Source of the DNA: DATKSS01 sp049582065
Lineage (GTDB): Bacteria > Chloroflexota > Dormibacteria > Dormibacterales > Dormibacteraceae
Reading direction: 5' to 3'
DNA length: 18,538 nucleotides
Assembly (NCBI GenBank): GCA_049582065.1
Contig: JBAUTF010000002.1
Coordinates: forward strand, 1 to 18,538
In this document: positions 1-7,651 of the stretch, piece after piece
Layout of the letters: each line of letters starts with the position of its first letter
How positions within the stretch are numbered: the first letter of the stretch is position 1
The notes under the pieces: model-generated
Told to the model about the DNA's origin: nothing
The model's input: the letters and a program-made list of their open reading frames with translations, nothing else
The model's database searches: none
Position numbers and translations under genes: made by a program

Positions 1-522
1 CAGGACTTCCCCGGCGCCGACCTGGTGCTCTCGACCCTCGACGTGGCGGGCGCCAACCCCGGCGCGGACAGCTGGGCGGTCGTGGCGACGATGGGTCACT
101 ACGACGAGGACGCGGTGGAGGCGGCTCTGGCCCACCCTCAACTCCAGATCGCGCTGGTTGCGAGCACGCGCCGCGCGGCCGCGGTTCGCGACGCGCTTCG
201 CACGCGGGGGCTCGGCGAGGACGTCCTCGGCCGGCTGCACACCCCCGCGGGCAGGGTGCGAGGCGCCAGCCAGGAGGAGATCGCCGTGCTGGCGCTCGCG
301 GAGGTGGTCACCGCGCGCCGGCGTCGAGGCCCCGTGCACCAACCGGCCGCGGCGGCCGCTGTGCTGTTCGCGACCGACCCGGTGTGCGGGATGACAGTCG
401 ACCCCCTGACATCGCAGCACAAGGCCGTCCACGATGGGACCACATACTGGTTCTGCTGCGACGGCTGCCGCGCCGAGTTCGAGAAAGAGCCGGCGCGCTA
501 CCTCCGCCCGATCGAGGCTTAG
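1..522 (+). CDS. xdhC: XdhC-family molybdenum-hydroxylase maturation factor with C-terminal YHS domain (5' partial)
   Basis: The reading frame is open from base 1, so the N-terminus lies outside the window; 173 residues are visible, ending in TAG. Seen: a Rossmann-type XdhC C-terminal domain with the family signature VVATMGHYDEDAVEAAL, then LVASTRRAAAVRDAL and TPAG. After an Ala-rich linker comes a YHS domain, with DPVCGMTVDP and a second Cys cluster FCCDGCRAEFEKEPARYL. XdhC/CoxI-type proteins help insert sulfurated molybdenum cofactor into xanthine dehydrogenase/CO dehydrogenase-family enzymes in the cytoplasm. YHS domains are small Cys-rich modules thought to bind metals, so the fusion suggests metal sensing or handling; this is inference. 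The probable client visible here is the Mo-hydroxylase subunit at 8680-10893, although a client upstream of the window is equally possible. The family call is firm; the exact client is not. Confidence 0.9.
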   Translation, partial: QDFPGADLVLSTLDVAGANPGADSWAVVATMGHYDEDAVEAALAHPQLQIALVASTRRAAAVRDALRTRGLGEDVLGRLHTPAGRVRGASQEEIAVLALAEVVTARRRRGPVHQPAAAAAVLFATDPVCGMTVDPLTSQHKAVHDGTTYWFCCDGCRAEFEKEPARYLRPIEA

Positions 523-535
523 CCTGAATCCACGG

Positions 536-619
536 ATCCCCGCGGGCACCTTCGCTACTGGCTAGTCGCCGCGGATGGGGAGCCCCAAGCAGCTGCTGCC
601 GGTGGTCGGCCGGCAGCTA
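536..619 (+). pseudogene. mocA: Remnant of a MocA/MobA-like molybdenum-cofactor nucleotidyltransferase N-terminus
   Basis: This stretch between the XdhC stop and the VOC gene's stop translates in one frame as residues matching the N-terminal signature of MocA-type cofactor nucleotidyltransferases (A-x-G-x-S-x-R-M-G-x-P-K-Q-L-L-P-V-x-G-R-x-L). Seen: ATG, then TAG at 563-565, then SPRMGSPKQLLPVVGRQL. The TAG falls at the variable position of the nucleotide-binding loop. Similarity fades near 619-630, where the oppositely oriented VOC gene ends. MocA and XdhC genes are often neighbours because both serve Mo-hydroxylase maturation, so the position is what an eroded xdhC-mocA pair would give. I see no start codon, ribosome site or downstream domain, so it is called a truncated relic. 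Chance similarity is the alternative. Confidence 0.6.
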
Positions 620-1042
620 TCCGACGGCGCTGGAGCCGTGCCCCCGTTCCTGCAGGATCCAGGTGTTCCCGTCGGGGTCGCTGAAGTCGGCGAAGGAGTT
701 GTAGTCGACCCTCTCCGGGTGTGGTCCGGCCACCCACCCGGCGTCGCCAAGATGGCGGATCTCGCTTACGTTCACCTCTCGCTTCGCGAGCTCTGCGCGG
801 GCGTGGACAATGTCCGTCACGACAAGATGCAGCCCCTTCACCGAGCCGGGAGCGGCGTCTGTGATCCCGATCCCGATGCTGATCGAGCACGCCGAGCCCG
901 GAGGAGTCATCTGCACCACCCGAAAGTTCTCGCCGGCTCGGTGGTCCACATCCAGATGGAAGCCGGCCTGGTCCGTGTAGAAGGCCTTGGCGCGGTCCAC
1001 ATCCGAGACCGGAACCAGGACGAGCTCGAGCTTGTAGTCCAC
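617..1042 (-). CDS. VOC (glyoxalase/bleomycin-resistance) superfamily protein
   Basis: A 141-residue protein starting at GTG (1042) with AGGG about 7 bases upstream and ending in TAG. Seen: two beta-alpha-beta-beta-beta halves typical of the vicinal oxygen chelate fold, the first beginning DYKLELVLVPVSDVDRAKAFY and the second GLHLVVTDIVHARAELAKREV. The common closing motif FSDPDGNTWILQER is at about residues 120-133. The family includes glyoxalases, ring-cleaving dioxygenases, epimerases and drug-binding proteins, usually acting as metal-dependent homodimers; which of these this is cannot be read from the sequence. It lies 23 bases downstream of the CocE-like hydrolase stop on the same strand and is probably co-transcribed with it. 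A longer open frame upstream only overlaps the hydrolase gene and was not used. Confidence 0.82.
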   Translation of the reverse strand: MDYKLELVLVPVSDVDRAKAFYTDQAGFHLDVDHRAGENFRVVQMTPPGSACSISIGIGITDAAPGSVKGLHLVVTDIVHARAELAKREVNVSEIRHLGDAGWVAGPHPERVDYNSFADFSDPDGNTWILQERGHGSSAVG

Positions 1043-1065
1043 CGGATGTCCCTGCGGAATCGTAT

Positions 1066-2721
1066 CTAAGTGGATTCTTGGGGGATGACCGGCACCAGCA
1101 GGTGAGAGTCGTAGCGGCCGCCGGTGTGGATCACGTGGCTGCCCCTGTTTCGCGTCACCGAATGACCCATCGCGACCACCCCGGGAGGGTACTGCTGGAC
1201 GTCGCTGCCCTGGACCACCAGCCTGAGCTGCTCGCCGGCCAGAAACCGGGTGCCGGAAGGCCAGATCTCGATGTCGACGGGCACCACCTGGCCGGGTTTC
1301 AGGCGCTGCTCGCGCTGGTGCGTATGCCAGGGCTGCTCGCGGCGAGAGCGCTCCTGGTCCAGCTCGCGGTGTGAGACCCGCAACCAGCCCAGCGCCACAG
1401 GGCCGTCCTCCAGGGCGTTGAGAAACGAGAAAGGGACGATCTTGCCGTCGGCGTCGAGCTTCTGGATGCCGATGAAAAGGTCCATGTCGTCCGAGCCCTC
1501 TGCTTCGACCCAGAGCCGAGCCTTCATATGCCCGATGAGCTCGGTCTTCTCGGTGAACCGGTGCAAGAACTCCGCCCGGCCTTGCTCGGCGGGGTACCGC
1601 GCGGCCGTTTCGGCGGCGGCGGGGCGCGGCCCCATCGTGCCGGCCGCCGAGTCGAGGTACAGGACCTCGTACCGGGTGCGCGCCAGCGGCCACTCCTTCT
1701 CGTCGCGCATGTTGCCGGCGTAGAAGCGCTCGCGGACCTCCAGGCGGACCTTTGGCCACCGCTCGACCTCGTTCTCGACCCCCTTCAGGAAGTGGTCGAA
1801 GAACAGCCGCAGGCGTTCGACGTTCTCAGGCTGGTAGTAGTACTGCCACTTCTTGCGCCCGTGCACGACGAGCCACTTGTGCCTTGAGCTGATGCGCTTG
1901 AAACCCTCGAGCGTGCCGCGCGTATGCAGGCCCTGGTCGGACCAGCTGGCGACGACGAACGCGGGGACCTCGACCTTCGACAGGTCTGCGGTCTTGCTTT
2001 CCCAGTAAGAGTCCCAGAGCGGGTGCTCCGCGTACATCGTCACCGTGTCCTCGACCCGTTGATGCGAGTAGGGCACGCGCCGGGAGCGCCACATCGGCCC
2101 GAAGCGGTTCTCCGGGATCCCGCCGTGATAGGCCATCTCCCGGTAACGGTCGCTGACGCCCTCCCAGGGGTTGATCGCGGCGAGGTGGGGCGGTTGCTCG
2201 GCCGCGGCCCGCCACTGCACGATGGCCAGGTACGAGACCCCGGACATGCCGACCTTCCCGTTGCTCCAGGGCTGGGTGCCCGCCCACTCGATCAGGTCGT
2301 ATACGTCCTCGGCCTCCTGGGCGCTGTAGAAGGTGGCGTCGCCCTGGGAGTTCCACATACCTCGCGGGTCCACGTTGACGACGGCGTACCCCTGGCGCGT
2401 CCAGTACAGCGGGTCGGGGGCCTCGAAGCCCGCGTACTTCGAGATCCATGCCGGATCCACGCCGTGGTTGGGAAAGATGTCGTACTTGACGGGTGCGTGC
2501 TTGCCGTAGGGTCCCCAGGCCACGATGACCGGCGTCCGGGCATCTCCCTCCGGCCGAAAGATGTCGACATAGATCTCGATCGCATCGCGCATGCGCACGG
2601 GCGCGTCGTATTCGATGAGCATCCCGTCCGCCTGGACGGTGCGGTGGTTGAGCGGCGGGCAGCCGCCGTCGGACGGCGGCAGGCCGGGCAGGAACTTGGT
2701 CTCGAAGGTGTCGGCTTTCAT
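1066..2721 (-). CDS. CocE/NonD-family alpha/beta hydrolase (X-Pro dipeptidyl-peptidase-like esterase/acylase)
   Basis: A 551-residue protein starting at ATG 2721 with GGAAG about 7 bases upstream. The frame stays open further upstream but shows no homology there. Seen: an N-terminal alpha/beta-hydrolase domain with oxyanion-type Tyr72 (WGPYGKH), nucleophile Ser163 in GMSGVSYLA, Asp262 in ASWSDQGLHTRG and His287 in WLVVHGRKKW. This matches the Ser-Asp-His triad order of CocE and alpha-amino-acid ester hydrolases. A C-terminal jelly-roll (from about residue 345) carries the family features LWVEAEGSDDMDLF and the tail GGRYDSHLLVPVIP. There is no signal peptide, so it is probably cytoplasmic. Known members cleave esters such as cocaine, beta-lactam side chains, glutaryl amides or X-Pro peptides. 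The substrate here is unknown, but divergence from an ABC importer suggests it acts on the imported compound. Confidence 0.88.
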   Translation of the reverse strand: MKADTFETKFLPGLPPSDGGCPPLNHRTVQADGMLIEYDAPVRMRDAIEIYVDIFRPEGDARTPVIVAWGPYGKHAPVKYDIFPNHGVDPAWISKYAGFEAPDPLYWTRQGYAVVNVDPRGMWNSQGDATFYSAQEAEDVYDLIEWAGTQPWSNGKVGMSGVSYLAIVQWRAAAEQPPHLAAINPWEGVSDRYREMAYHGGIPENRFGPMWRSRRVPYSHQRVEDTVTMYAEHPLWDSYWESKTADLSKVEVPAFVVASWSDQGLHTRGTLEGFKRISSRHKWLVVHGRKKWQYYYQPENVERLRLFFDHFLKGVENEVERWPKVRLEVRERFYAGNMRDEKEWPLARTRYEVLYLDSAAGTMGPRPAAAETAARYPAEQGRAEFLHRFTEKTELIGHMKARLWVEAEGSDDMDLFIGIQKLDADGKIVPFSFLNALEDGPVALGWLRVSHRELDQERSRREQPWHTHQREQRLKPGQVVPVDIEIWPSGTRFLAGEQLRLVVQGSDVQQYPPGVVAMGHSVTRNRGSHVIHTGGRYDSHLLVPVIPQEST

Positions 2722-2763
2722 GGTGCTTCCCGAGCCCGCCAGAGGATGCCGGCGTGCTTCCAC

Positions 2764-2792
2764 TTGCGCTGGCGACCCGCGGCAACTATGGT
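2764..2792 (+). promoter_or_regulatory. Candidate promoter for the Liv-type ABC importer operon
   Basis: In the 148-bp divergent gap between the hydrolase (starts 2721, -) and the binding-protein gene (starts 2870, +), TTGCGC (2764-2769) and TATGGT (2787-2792) are separated by 17 bases, about 78 bases before the start codon. The match to the sigma70 consensus is 3/6 and 4/6, so this is suggestive only. A second -10-like TAGGGT lies nearby at 2806-2811. The binding-protein ribosome site AGGAGGG is at 2858-2864, five bases before ATG. Confidence 0.35.
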
Positions 2793-2869
2793 ACTCATCA
2801 CGGCGGTAGGGTGTACGCTCCCGCCGCGAGCTTTTGGCCGATTGGACACGCTGGAACAGGAGGGTTTCG

Positions 2870-4168
2870 ATGCAGATCCTGCGAAATCGACTGGCCTCAA
2901 CCGTGGCGTTGGGGACGGCCCTGCTCCTCGTGGCCTGCGGAACCAGCAGCGGGACCACGGTGCCCACGCAGACCGGGCCCCTCAACCTCGGAGTCATCGC
3001 GCCGTTCACCGGCCCCGCGGCCGAGTTCGGCACCCTTCTCTCAGCGCCCTGCCTGGCCGCGACCGACCTGATCAACGCCGCCGGCGGCATCATGAATCAC
3101 CAGATCAGCTGCCAGTCCATCGACGACACCGGTGACCCTGCGGACGCAGTGCCCAACGTGACGAGGGCCATCGCCACCAGCTCGAACCTGGACATGGCGA
3201 TCGGGCTCGAGAGCAACACCGCAGCCACCACGGTTCCCGTCGTGGACAAGGCCAAGATCCCGTTCTTCACGACTAATGGCCTGGTCGCGTTCACCAAGAA
3301 CAACTACTCGTACTACTACCGCATGACGCCCGGTGACGACGCCAACGGCGCGGCGTTCGCGGTGTGGGCCGTCAAGCAGGGTTACAAGAAGATCGCGATC
3401 GTCTTCCAGAACGGGATTGGTTCGGAAGGGAACCTGCCCGGGCTGCAGGCCGCGATGCCGAAGCTCGGAGGCAATATCGTGATCAACAAGACCATTCCGG
3501 CGGACGCAGCTTCCTACTCGGCCGAGGTGGCCAGCGTGATCGCGGCCAACCCCGACGTCTTGATCTGGTCCGCGGATCCGCAGACCACCGCGACCTTCAT
3601 GTCCAACTACAAGCAGCTGAACAGCGGCAACCTTCCCCCGATGGTCACCGCCACCGACTCGTTGACGCCGGACTTCTTCAACGCCGTCAAGAATGCGGTC
3701 GGCCTCGATTACCTGACCAGCAAGATCTGGCTCGTCGGGTCCTACTTCGACCAGACGACCCCGGCGTTCAACACGTACAAGAACGCCCTGCTCGCCGACT
3801 CGAAGACGCATGACATCGCGCCGGTGCTGAGCACCGTCGGACCGCCTGCTGGCGCGTACGACGGCATCAACATCATGGCGCTGGCCATGATCATGGCCAA
3901 GACCACCGTCGGGTCGTACTACAACCAGTACATCCTCCAGGTGGTGCTGCCGAAGTCGGGGGCCGTCGTGGTCAACAACTACGCCGACGGGGCGAAGGCG
4001 CTGGCGGCAGGCAAGACGATCCAGTACATCGGCGTGCTGGGCCAGCCGACCTTCGACAAGTACCACAACTCGGCCGGCGAGTTCGACGCCAACAAGTTCA
4101 ACAGCGACGGCAGCGCGACCCAGGTTGGCACGATTTCCGGAGCCCAGGTCATCCAGCTGCTTGCTTAG
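2870..4168 (+). CDS. Branched-chain-type ABC transporter substrate-binding lipoprotein
   Basis: 432 residues. The ATG at 2870 was chosen over an upstream in-frame start because AGGAGGG sits five bases before it and the protein then begins with a clean lipoprotein signal. Positively charged residues R5 and R7 precede a hydrophobic stretch and the lipobox LVAC, with Cys23 as the lipidated residue. The mature part is a type I periplasmic-binding fold (Peripla_BP_6/LivJ): LNLGVIAPFTGPAAEFG near residue 38, then LINAAGGIMNHQISC and DDTGDPADAV. Cys61 and Cys81 are positioned like the disulfide of E. coli LivJ. LivJ-type receptors bind branched-chain amino acids, but many relatives bind amides, urea or aromatic acids. 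It delivers ligand to the permeases encoded just downstream. Confidence 0.93.
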   Translation: MQILRNRLASTVALGTALLLVACGTSSGTTVPTQTGPLNLGVIAPFTGPAAEFGTLLSAPCLAATDLINAAGGIMNHQISCQSIDDTGDPADAVPNVTRAIATSSNLDMAIGLESNTAATTVPVVDKAKIPFFTTNGLVAFTKNNYSYYYRMTPGDDANGAAFAVWAVKQGYKKIAIVFQNGIGSEGNLPGLQAAMPKLGGNIVINKTIPADAASYSAEVASVIAANPDVLIWSADPQTTATFMSNYKQLNSGNLPPMVTATDSLTPDFFNAVKNAVGLDYLTSKIWLVGSYFDQTTPAFNTYKNALLADSKTHDIAPVLSTVGPPAGAYDGINIMALAMIMAKTTVGSYYNQYILQVVLPKSGAVVVNNYADGAKALAAGKTIQYIGVLGQPTFDKYHNSAGEFDANKFNSDGSATQVGTISGAQVIQLLA

Positions 4169-4190
4169 AGGTCAGAACCCGATTTGAAAA

Positions 4191-4207
4191 GCCTGCGTTG
4201 AGCAGGC
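4191..4207 (+). promoter_or_regulatory. Intra-operon hairpin between binding-protein and permease genes
   Basis: In the 47-base gap after the binding-protein stop, GCCTGC (4191-4196) and GCAGGC (4202-4207) form a perfect 6-bp stem with the 5-base loop GTTGA. No T-run follows. In binding-protein transporter operons such hairpins often protect the abundant receptor mRNA or attenuate read-through to the permeases. That role is inferred here. Confidence 0.5.
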
Positions 4208-4215
4208 CGGGCTAG

Positions 4216-5112
4216 GTGCAGTTGCTGGTCCAGGCGATCGAGGCGATTGGATTTGGCATCGCAACCGGCGCGGTGATCGCGCTGGGTGCGGTCGGTTTCT
4301 CGGTGCAGTTCGGCATGAGCAACATCCTGAACATCACGTACGGCTCGTTGATGACCCTTGGCGCGTACGTGGGCCTGTTCCTTATCGATCGTGGGATCAA
4401 CGCTTGGGCCGCGCTGGCCATCGCCGGCATAGTCATCGGCGCCGTCTCGGTCGGGTTCCATCGCGGGCTGCTCGGCCCGCTGGTCAGGCGGGGCACCCGG
4501 GCCTTCGCGATCGTGATCGTCACCGTCTCGGCCGGGGTCGTCCTCCAGTACGTGATCGTTGCGTTCGCCGGGCCGGATGCCAAGAGCTACGGCGAGCAGA
4601 GCGGCCAGACGTTCCGATTTGCGGGCTTCCTGCTGACCGCAAGCCAGGTCACGATCATCGTTCTGACCCTCGTCTTGATGCTCGCGCTCCACCTGCTGCT
4701 GACGCGGACGACGCTGGGCCGCGCCATGCGCGCGACCGCTTCGAACCGCATCCTCGCGCAGAGTTGCGGTATCAACACGGACCTGATCAGCGACACGGCG
4801 TGGCTTCTTTCAGGCGTTCTTTGCGGCGCGGCCGGCGTCGCGCTCGCAATCACGACCGTGAGCTTCGACTTCACACTGGGCCCGATCTTTCTCATCCCCA
4901 TGATCGCAGCCGCAGTGCTAGGGGGCATCGGGCAGCCTTACGGCGCCATGGTCGGCGGCCTCGTGGTCGGGATCGCCAGCGAGCTCGCGGCCAGCTTCGC
5001 CAACCCCGAATACAGCGAAGTGGTCGCGTTCGCCATTCTCATCCTCATGCTGCTGCTGCGGCCGCGCGGCCTGTTCGGCTCGGCGTCCGCGACACGGCGC
5101 CTCACGGCCTGA
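4216..5112 (+). CDS. livH: Branched-chain-type ABC transporter permease LivH
   Basis: 298 residues from GTG 4216; the ribosome site is weak, which fits low permease expression. Seen: multiple hydrophobic helices starting near residue 7. Motifs typical of LivH are NILNITYGSLMTLGAYVGLF near residue 36 and the cytoplasmic coupling-helix region GRAMRATASNRILAQSCGIN near residue 172, which contacts the ATPases. A glycine-rich AAVLGGIGQPYGAMVGGLVVG helix lies near the C-terminus. It forms the inner-membrane channel with LivM. One base separates its TGA stop from the LivM start, implying translational coupling. The family assignment is strong; the ligand transported is undefined. Confidence 0.93.
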   Translation: MQLLVQAIEAIGFGIATGAVIALGAVGFSVQFGMSNILNITYGSLMTLGAYVGLFLIDRGINAWAALAIAGIVIGAVSVGFHRGLLGPLVRRGTRAFAIVIVTVSAGVVLQYVIVAFAGPDAKSYGEQSGQTFRFAGFLLTASQVTIIVLTLVLMLALHLLLTRTTLGRAMRATASNRILAQSCGINTDLISDTAWLLSGVLCGAAGVALAITTVSFDFTLGPIFLIPMIAAAVLGGIGQPYGAMVGGLVVGIASELAASFANPEYSEVVAFAILILMLLLRPRGLFGSASATRRLTA

Positions 5113-5113
5113 G

Positions 5114-6064
5114 ATGGAGTACTACCTCGTCGTCCTGCTCGTCTACCTGGGCACCGACCTGCTCGCGGCGTGGGGCTTGAACCTTGAGTTCGGGGTGGCG
5201 GGCGTGGCCAACCTCGCGTTCATCGTGACCATAGCTGCTGGGTCTTACACCTACGCGGTTTGCACGCTCGGTCCGCCGGCCGCCATGGGCAACTTCCAGC
5301 AATACGTCGGCGGCTTCACTCTCCCGTTCCCCGTCGCGGTGGCCGCCGGAACGCTGATGGGAGCGGTCGTCGGGGTGCTCATCGGCATCACGGGGCTCAA
5401 GCGTCTGCGCCCGGACTACCAGGCCGTGGCAATGCTGGTCGTCTCGCTGATGGCGGCCACCGTCGTCAGCGCCGACACCGGGTTTCTCAACGGGAACGCC
5501 GGCCTCGGCCTGATCCCCGCTCCCTTTTCCGACCAGGATCCCGAGATCCAGCGCTGGGGTCAAGTCGCAATCGTGGCCGTGTGCTGCGTCGCGGGCTACC
5601 TGATCCTGCGTCGGTTCACCGACGGACCAATCGGACGCGCGCTGCGAGCGATGCGCGACGATGAGTACGCGGCGGCGGCGATCGGCAAGGACATCGTGAC
5701 GATGCGCCTGATGGTGCAAGCCGTGGGCGGCGCGTTCGGCGGCCTGAGCGGAGCACTCCTGGTCATGTTCATCGGCGGCTGGTCGCCCGGAGCCTGGAAC
5801 TACATCGAGACGCTGGCGCTGCTCACAGCCGTGATAGTGGGCGGGATGGGCAACAACCGCGGCGTCACGGTCGGGACCTTCCTGATCGCCATCCTGATCC
5901 TGCAGGGCGTCCAGTTTCTGCCGCAATCCATCAATACGATCCGAATTGGCCTGCGCGAGGACCTCGGCTGGATCGTTCTGGGCATTTTGACGATCGTGTT
6001 CATCTGGGTACGGCCACAGGGCGTCCTAGCGGAGAAGCGCCCCAAGTACGGCGGGAGCCCGTGA
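5114..6064 (+). CDS. livM: Branched-chain-type ABC transporter permease LivM
   Basis: 316 residues from ATG 5114, one base after the LivH stop. Seen: hydrophobic helices throughout and the LivM-typical opening TDLLAAWGLNLEFGVAGVAN. The coupling-helix motif GRALRAMRDDEYAAAAIGKD near residue 176 is followed by GGAFGGLSGALL. The C-terminal segment WIVLGILTIVFIWVRPQGVL matches family ends. Length is typical of the short LivM forms. It pairs with LivH as the second channel subunit. Its stop overlaps the GTG start of the downstream ATPase by four bases (GTGA), a standard coupling junction. Confidence 0.93.
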   Translation: MEYYLVVLLVYLGTDLLAAWGLNLEFGVAGVANLAFIVTIAAGSYTYAVCTLGPPAAMGNFQQYVGGFTLPFPVAVAAGTLMGAVVGVLIGITGLKRLRPDYQAVAMLVVSLMAATVVSADTGFLNGNAGLGLIPAPFSDQDPEIQRWGQVAIVAVCCVAGYLILRRFTDGPIGRALRAMRDDEYAAAAIGKDIVTMRLMVQAVGGAFGGLSGALLVMFIGGWSPGAWNYIETLALLTAVIVGGMGNNRGVTVGTFLIAILILQGVQFLPQSINTIRIGLREDLGWIVLGILTIVFIWVRPQGVLAEKRPKYGGSP

Positions 6065-6828
6065 GCGAGACCGCCCCGATCCTCGAGGTCCGCGAGCTGG
6101 TGAAGAGCTACGGCGGCGTGCGTGCGGTCGACAGGGTGACGTTCACGGCTGCGCATGGCGCCATCACCGGCCTCATCGGTCCGAACGGCGCCGGCAAGTC
6201 GACTGCACTGAATGTGATCGGCGGATTCCTCTCCCCGGACGGAGGCCATGTGATCTTCGACGGTGAGGACGTCACCGGCTGGCCCATGCACCGGCTCGCC
6301 AGGCGGGGCCTGGTCCGGACGTTCCAGCTCGCCCGCGTGTTCGGCGGCCTGACCACGATCGAGAACCTGCTGGTGGCGGCGCCGGGCCAGCGCGGCGAGT
6401 CGGCGTGGGGCGTCCTCGCGGGCAAAAGGTACTGGGGCAAGCAGGAGGAGCAGCTGCTCCTGCAGGCGCGCGAGATGCTGCGGGCGTTCGGGATGGAGGC
6501 CAAAGCCGACGAGTACGCTCGCAACCTCAGCGGAGGTCAGAAGCGTGCTGTCGAGACCATGCGAGCGCTGATGATGCGGCCGAAGCTGCTGCTGCTGGAC
6601 GAGCCCATGGCGGGGTTGAGTCCCAGCCTGTCGCACCAGCTAGAAGACCTTTTCGTCAAGCTCACGAGCGAGGGCATGTCCCTGCTGCTCGTCGAGCACG
6701 GGCTGGACACGGTCGAGCGAATCTGCGGCCAGGTCGTTGTGATGGCGCAGGGCAAAGTGTTGTCCGAGGGACGCATGACGGAGCTCCGCACCCGCAAAGA
6801 GGTGCAGGACGCGTATGTCATCGGTTGA
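6061..6828 (+). CDS. livG: Branched-chain-type ABC transporter ATPase LivG
   Basis: 255 residues from GTG 6061, overlapping the LivM stop. Seen: Walker A GPNGAGKST (40-48), Q-loop TFQL with Gln89, signature LSGGQ (156-160), Walker B LLLLDEP (176-182) and switch His213 in VEHGLD. The C-terminal AYVIG is close to the LivG-family ending (AYLG). All catalytic residues are present, so an active ATPase is expected. It energises import through LivH/LivM together with LivF. The helical-domain insert between residues 110 and 140 is of normal size. The gene overlaps livF by 14 bases. Confidence 0.93.
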   Translation: MSETAPILEVRELVKSYGGVRAVDRVTFTAAHGAITGLIGPNGAGKSTALNVIGGFLSPDGGHVIFDGEDVTGWPMHRLARRGLVRTFQLARVFGGLTTIENLLVAAPGQRGESAWGVLAGKRYWGKQEEQLLLQAREMLRAFGMEAKADEYARNLSGGQKRAVETMRALMMRPKLLLLDEPMAGLSPSLSHQLEDLFVKLTSEGMSLLLVEHGLDTVERICGQVVVMAQGKVLSEGRMTELRTRKEVQDAYVIG

Positions 6829-7597
6829 AAGTGTTGTGGCGGCGCCGGCCCTGGAGATCCGTGGGCTGACCGCCGGCTATGGCGACACGCCGATCGTCTA
6901 CGACGTCGACGTCAAGGTCCTGCCGGGGAAGGTCGTCTCGGTCGTCGGGCCGAATGGAGCCGGCAAGAGCACCTTACTCAAAGCGATCCTCGGCATCGCG
7001 CGGCTGCTGGGCGGTCGGGTCGAGCTGAACGGCAAGGACATCACCGGCCTCCCGCTCTCCCAGCTGGCTCGGGCCGGCATCGGATACGTGCCGCAGACCG
7101 AGGACGTGTTCGAAGGACTGAGGGTGCGGGAGAACCTCGACATGGGCGGCTACCTGTTCGGCCCTCGCGAGCGGGCGGTGAGGGCGGAAAAGGCGCTGGA
7201 GGTCTTCCCGTCGCTTCGCAACAAGCTCAACCGCTTCGTCGAGACGTTGAGTGGCGGTGAGCGAAAGATGACCGCCATCGCTCGCGTGCTCATGCTCGAC
7301 CCCGCGGTCCTCCTGCTGGACGAGCCGACCGCGGGCCTGTCGCCGGAGCTCTCGCGCTCCGTGCTCGAGCAGCAGATCCGGACGCTCGGCGACCACGGCA
7401 AGTCGGTGCTGCTCGTCGAGCAGAAGGCGGTCGCCGCGCTGGGCGTCTCGGACTGGGCTTACATGATGGTCCGGGGCCGTGTCGTGATGTCCGCGAGCGG
7501 CGCCGAGGTGCTGGCCAAACCCGACATGCGCGAAATCTTCCTCGGCGCACAGGGCCCACAGGAGGCCGGCGCCGCGGAACCGGACGAGAGCCGGTGA
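6815..7597 (+). CDS. livF: Branched-chain-type ABC transporter ATPase LivF
   Basis: 260 residues from ATG 6815, lying inside the end of livG. Seen: Walker A GPNGAGKST (45-53), Q-loop VPQTEDVF with Gln94, signature LSGGE (145-149) and Walker B VLLLDEP (165-171). VEQ (201-203) replaces the usual switch histidine with Gln203, which is the normal state in LivF proteins and not a defect. The last roughly 15 residues (Ala/Glu/Pro-rich) extend slightly beyond the family core. An alternative GTG start a few codons in would remove only the non-conserved leader. This is the last gene of the importer operon; it converges on the amidohydrolase gene 44 bases away. Confidence 0.93.
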   Translation: MSSVESVVAAPALEIRGLTAGYGDTPIVYDVDVKVLPGKVVSVVGPNGAGKSTLLKAILGIARLLGGRVELNGKDITGLPLSQLARAGIGYVPQTEDVFEGLRVRENLDMGGYLFGPRERAVRAEKALEVFPSLRNKLNRFVETLSGGERKMTAIARVLMLDPAVLLLDEPTAGLSPELSRSVLEQQIRTLGDHGKSVLLVEQKAVAALGVSDWAYMMVRGRVVMSASGAEVLAKPDMREIFLGAQGPQEAGAAEPDESR

Positions 7598-7623
7598 GCG
7601 CCGGCGGGGCCTGATCGACACCC

Positions 7624-7651
7624 GTAAGCGAGCGGCGTTGCTTACCGCTCG
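7624..7651. terminator. Candidate bidirectional terminator with two competing stems
   Basis: Between the convergent livF and amidohydrolase ends two alternative hairpins interlock. GTAAGC (7624-7629) pairs with GCTTAC (7640-7645), while CGAGCGG (7629-7635) pairs with CCGCTCG (7645-7651). Both are perfect but cannot form together. No T-tract follows on either strand, so intrinsic termination would be of the GC-rich, U-poor type. The element overlaps the stop codon and last codons of the amidohydrolase gene. Confidence 0.4.

Noticed and set aside
617..1759. Possible 380-residue N-terminally extended VOC protein
   Set aside because: The upstream 239 codons are an out-of-frame reading of the CocE-like gene; the VOC domain starts exactly at GTG 1042 with its own ribosome site.
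1924..3135. 403-codon open frame on the plus strand opposite the CocE-like gene
   Set aside because: It is antisense to a protein with a full catalytic triad, has a composition typical of GC-rich shadow frames, and shows no recognisable motif.
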